Source of the DNA: Deltaproteobacteria bacterium
GTDB taxonomy: Bacteria; Desulfobacterota; Desulfomonilia; UBA1062
Length of the DNA stretch: 6,377 bases
Assembly (NCBI GenBank): GCA_003643935.1
Contig: QMLJ01000078.1
Span: 1-6,377 of the forward strand
Reading direction: 5' to 3'
The position numbers were made by a program, and so were the translations under genes. How positions within the stretch are numbered: position 1 is the first letter of the stretch; each line of letters opens with the position of its first letter. This document shows positions 5,201 through 6,377 of the stretch, in pieces. Under the pieces are notes generated by a model. That model did no database searches. It was not told where the DNA came from and worked only from the letters and a program-made list of their open reading frames with translations.

Positions 5201-6094
5201 TACCTTCCAGGGGGATACCATGTTCGTTCCGGGTTTCAGGGTTATGGGTTACCTCTGGCCTGTGACGCCTTTGTTGCCTATGGTAATGTAACTGCTGACC
5301 ATGGCGTGTTGATGGGTAGAAGTTTTATGTTTACCCCTTATGTCTTTAGTGAAGAGGCGTTATTAGTCGAATGTTTTCCTAACAGTGGTTCTCCGTTTGT
5401 CAGCGTAACAGCCCCTGGCTTTGTTGGCGTGACATCGGCCATGAATGCCAATGGTATTGCAATAGGCATGGACATGGTGCCGGAGATAAGTACAAAGCCA
5501 CTTGCCCCTGGTATGGGTTGCCTGCTTACTGCAAGAAAGGTGATACAGTATTCTCAGGAACTTAGTGATGCGATAAACACCATAAAATGTATCCCGAGGG
5601 GGGTTTCCTGGCTGTATGTTATAGGTGATGGTGGAGGTAACAACATTGGAGGCGCAGTTGTGGAGGCCTCACCAGACCTCGTCAGGGTGAGGTATACCAA
5701 CTATAGATACATTGGTTATTTCTTGCCTGAAAAGTACTTCCCAAGACAGATAGAAAATAAGGATGACCTCGTGGTTGTTGCAAATCACTATATAATCCCA
5801 GCTATGATATTTGCTAATGGAATCTATGCTATAGATGACTCGCTATGGAGATACGAGACCCTTACAGGACTGCTGCTGGATAAATATGGCAGCATAGATG
5901 TTGAGAGTGGTAAAGGGCTTGTGGATTATCTACATCCACCTGCCTACGGTTATTATGGTGATGACACTTCCCAGCCGCTTGGTGCTAGCAGAACCCTGTA
6001 TGACCTAAGCAATCTGAAACTTTGGAGCCTTTATGGTAATTACAATGATCCGTGGGTATACTATGACCTAGGCTCCAAGTTGTCCGGCCAGTAA
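5201..6094 (+). CDS. C45-type Ntn-hydrolase/acyltransferase, probably 5'-disrupted
   Basis: The reading frame matches the autoproteolytic C45 (acyl-CoA:6-APA acyltransferase-like) Ntn-hydrolases, which expose an N-terminal cysteine nucleophile by self-cleavage and hydrolyse amide bonds. Counting from the codon at 5201, the signature starts at Cys21 (codon 5261) in ACDAFVAYGNVTADHG, followed by GRSFMF (39-44), APGFVGV (71-77) and AMNANGIAIGMDMV (80-93). About 277 residues follow the cysteine, ending in a tyrosine-rich segment (YGYYGDD, GNYNDPWVYYDL). The first ordinary starts in frame are GTG 5306, TTG 5309 and ATG 5312, all after the cysteine and so giving a dead enzyme. Upstream the frame is open only to 5201, and TAA closes it. 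An SD with ATG at 5061 is out of frame. Either the gene is a recent pseudogene, or there is an unrecognised start or a sequencing error. Family assignment is from motifs by eye. Confidence 0.75.
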   Translation, partial: YLPGGYHVRSGFQGYGLPLACDAFVAYGNVTADHGVLMGRSFMFTPYVFSEEALLVECFPNSGSPFVSVTAPGFVGVTSAMNANGIAIGMDMVPEISTKPLAPGMGCLLTARKVIQYSQELSDAINTIKCIPRGVSWLYVIGDGGGNNIGGAVVEASPDLVRVRYTNYRYIGYFLPEKYFPRQIENKDDLVVVANHYIIPAMIFANGIYAIDDSLWRYETLTGLLLDKYGSIDVESGKGLVDYLHPPAYGYYGDDTSQPLGASRTLYDLSNLKLWSLYGNYNDPWVYYDLGSKLSGQ

Positions 6095-6106
6095 TAGTAT
6101 TTAGTG

Positions 6107-6180
6107 GTATCACACCCTGTATTGAGGGGTTTAAGGCCTGTGCCTTTTTAGTACTTAATTTATCATACAGGGCGTGGTAC
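6107..6180 (+). terminator. Inverted repeat enclosing an intrinsic terminator-like hairpin
   Basis: Arms of 16 bases at 6107-6122 and 6165-6180 pair with one A-C mismatch and one G-U pair; the core is CCCTGTAT with ATACAGGG. Inside the 42-base loop, AAGGC (6133-6137) pairs with GCCTT (6142-6146) and is followed by more T, a short terminator hairpin. It lies just after the C45-like gene and probably ends its transcript. It could also be a small repeat element; no flanking target duplication is seen. Confidence 0.5.
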
Positions 6181-6218
6181 TCCCCTGTTGTTACATCCGG
6201 CTGTATCACCAATTTTTA

Positions 6219-6247
6219 TTGATAAAATATGTTACGTAGTATTTAAT
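6219..6247 (+). promoter_or_regulatory. Candidate promoter for the ADP-ribosylglycohydrolase gene
   Basis: TTGATA (6219-6224) is spaced 17 bases from TTTAAT (6242-6247) in AT-rich DNA, about 64 bases before the GTG start. It is a pattern match only, and the terminator just upstream makes a promoter here sensible. Confidence 0.35.
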
Positions 6248-6310
6248 TAATGTAGATAAAAGGGGTTATGAATTAAAACATTTTGTACGGTTGATTTAAA
6301 GGAAGGCTAG

Positions 6311-6377
6311 GTGATCGGGGCAATTGCAGGTGATATCATCGGCTCGGTATACGAGTTTAACCAGATAAAAATAAAGG
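6311..6377 (+). CDS. ADP-ribosylglycohydrolase family protein, N-terminus (partial)
   Basis: The last 67 bases encode MIGAIAGDIIGSVYEFNQIK and then run off the window. This is the characteristic opening of the DraG/ADP-ribosylglycohydrolase family, whose members remove ADP-ribose from proteins or small molecules using a two-metal site; the early GD(I/A)xG segment is conserved in the family. The start is GTG 6311, with AAAGGAAGG (6298-6306) correctly placed upstream; no ATG is available. The rest of the fold, including the metal-binding acidic residues, cannot be seen, so activity and substrate are unknown. It probably has its own promoter and is separate from the C45-like gene. Confidence 0.82.
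   Translation, partial: MIGAIAGDIIGSVYEFNQIKIK

Noticed and set aside
5985..6212. 75-aa reverse-strand frame over the end of the C45-like gene and its terminator
   Set aside because: Half of it is antisense to conserved coding sequence and it runs through the inverted-repeat terminator; no homology recognised.
1..6377. CRISPR array, tRNA, rRNA, transposase or phage genes
   Set aside because: No regularly spaced repeats, no cloverleaf or rRNA-like sequence and no mobile-element protein were seen on either strand.

Overview
This 6.4 kb window looks like the chromosome of an anaerobic bacterium. Evidence for bacteria: strong Shine-Dalgarno (SD) sequences (AAAGGAGGTGA, AGGAGG), a textbook intrinsic terminator and candidate -35/-10 boxes. 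ATA and AGG codons are very common. The YedF-type/desulfurase/DUF3343 gene trio is known from anaerobic Firmicutes and Deltaproteobacteria (Desulfobacterota). The phylum cannot be fixed from the sequence alone. All convincing genes are on the + strand.

Left part (1-900): the 3' end of an unrecognised gene is followed by very short overlapping reading frames and a 129-aa hypothetical protein, then a strong intrinsic terminator at 637-660. A leader of about 300 bases with a candidate promoter leads to the next gene.

Centre-left (901-2808): one monocistronic AMP-forming acyl-CoA ligase of 635 aa. Its P-loop, YGPTE and TGD motifs are clear. It also has an odd lysine motif near the C-terminus and a basic/hydrophobic insertion of about 60 residues.

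Centre (3064-4814): a tight three-gene operon made of a stand-alone DsrE-like domain of the YedF type, a NifS-like class V aminotransferase-fold cysteine desulfurase, and a DUF3343 putative Se/S carrier. These families are known together in selenium metabolism loci. The likely shared job is taking sulfur or selenium from cysteine or selenocysteine and relaying it through conserved cysteines. No selD, SECIS or molybdenum hydroxylase gene is present here. Just upstream is what looks like a frameshifted, deleted remnant of the TusA-like domain that normally forms the N-terminal half of YedF.

Right part (4815-6377): a gap of about 390 bases holds an AT-rich promoter-like region, a 20-bp dyad, a good SD followed by ATG-AGG-TAG, and then a pyrimidine-rich stretch of about 100 bases. 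The next reading frame is an Ntn-hydrolase of the C45/acyltransferase type. Its catalytic cysteine is present but it has no usable start upstream of that cysteine, so it is probably 5'-disrupted. An inverted-repeat/terminator structure follows. The window ends in the first 22 codons of an ADP-ribosylglycohydrolase.
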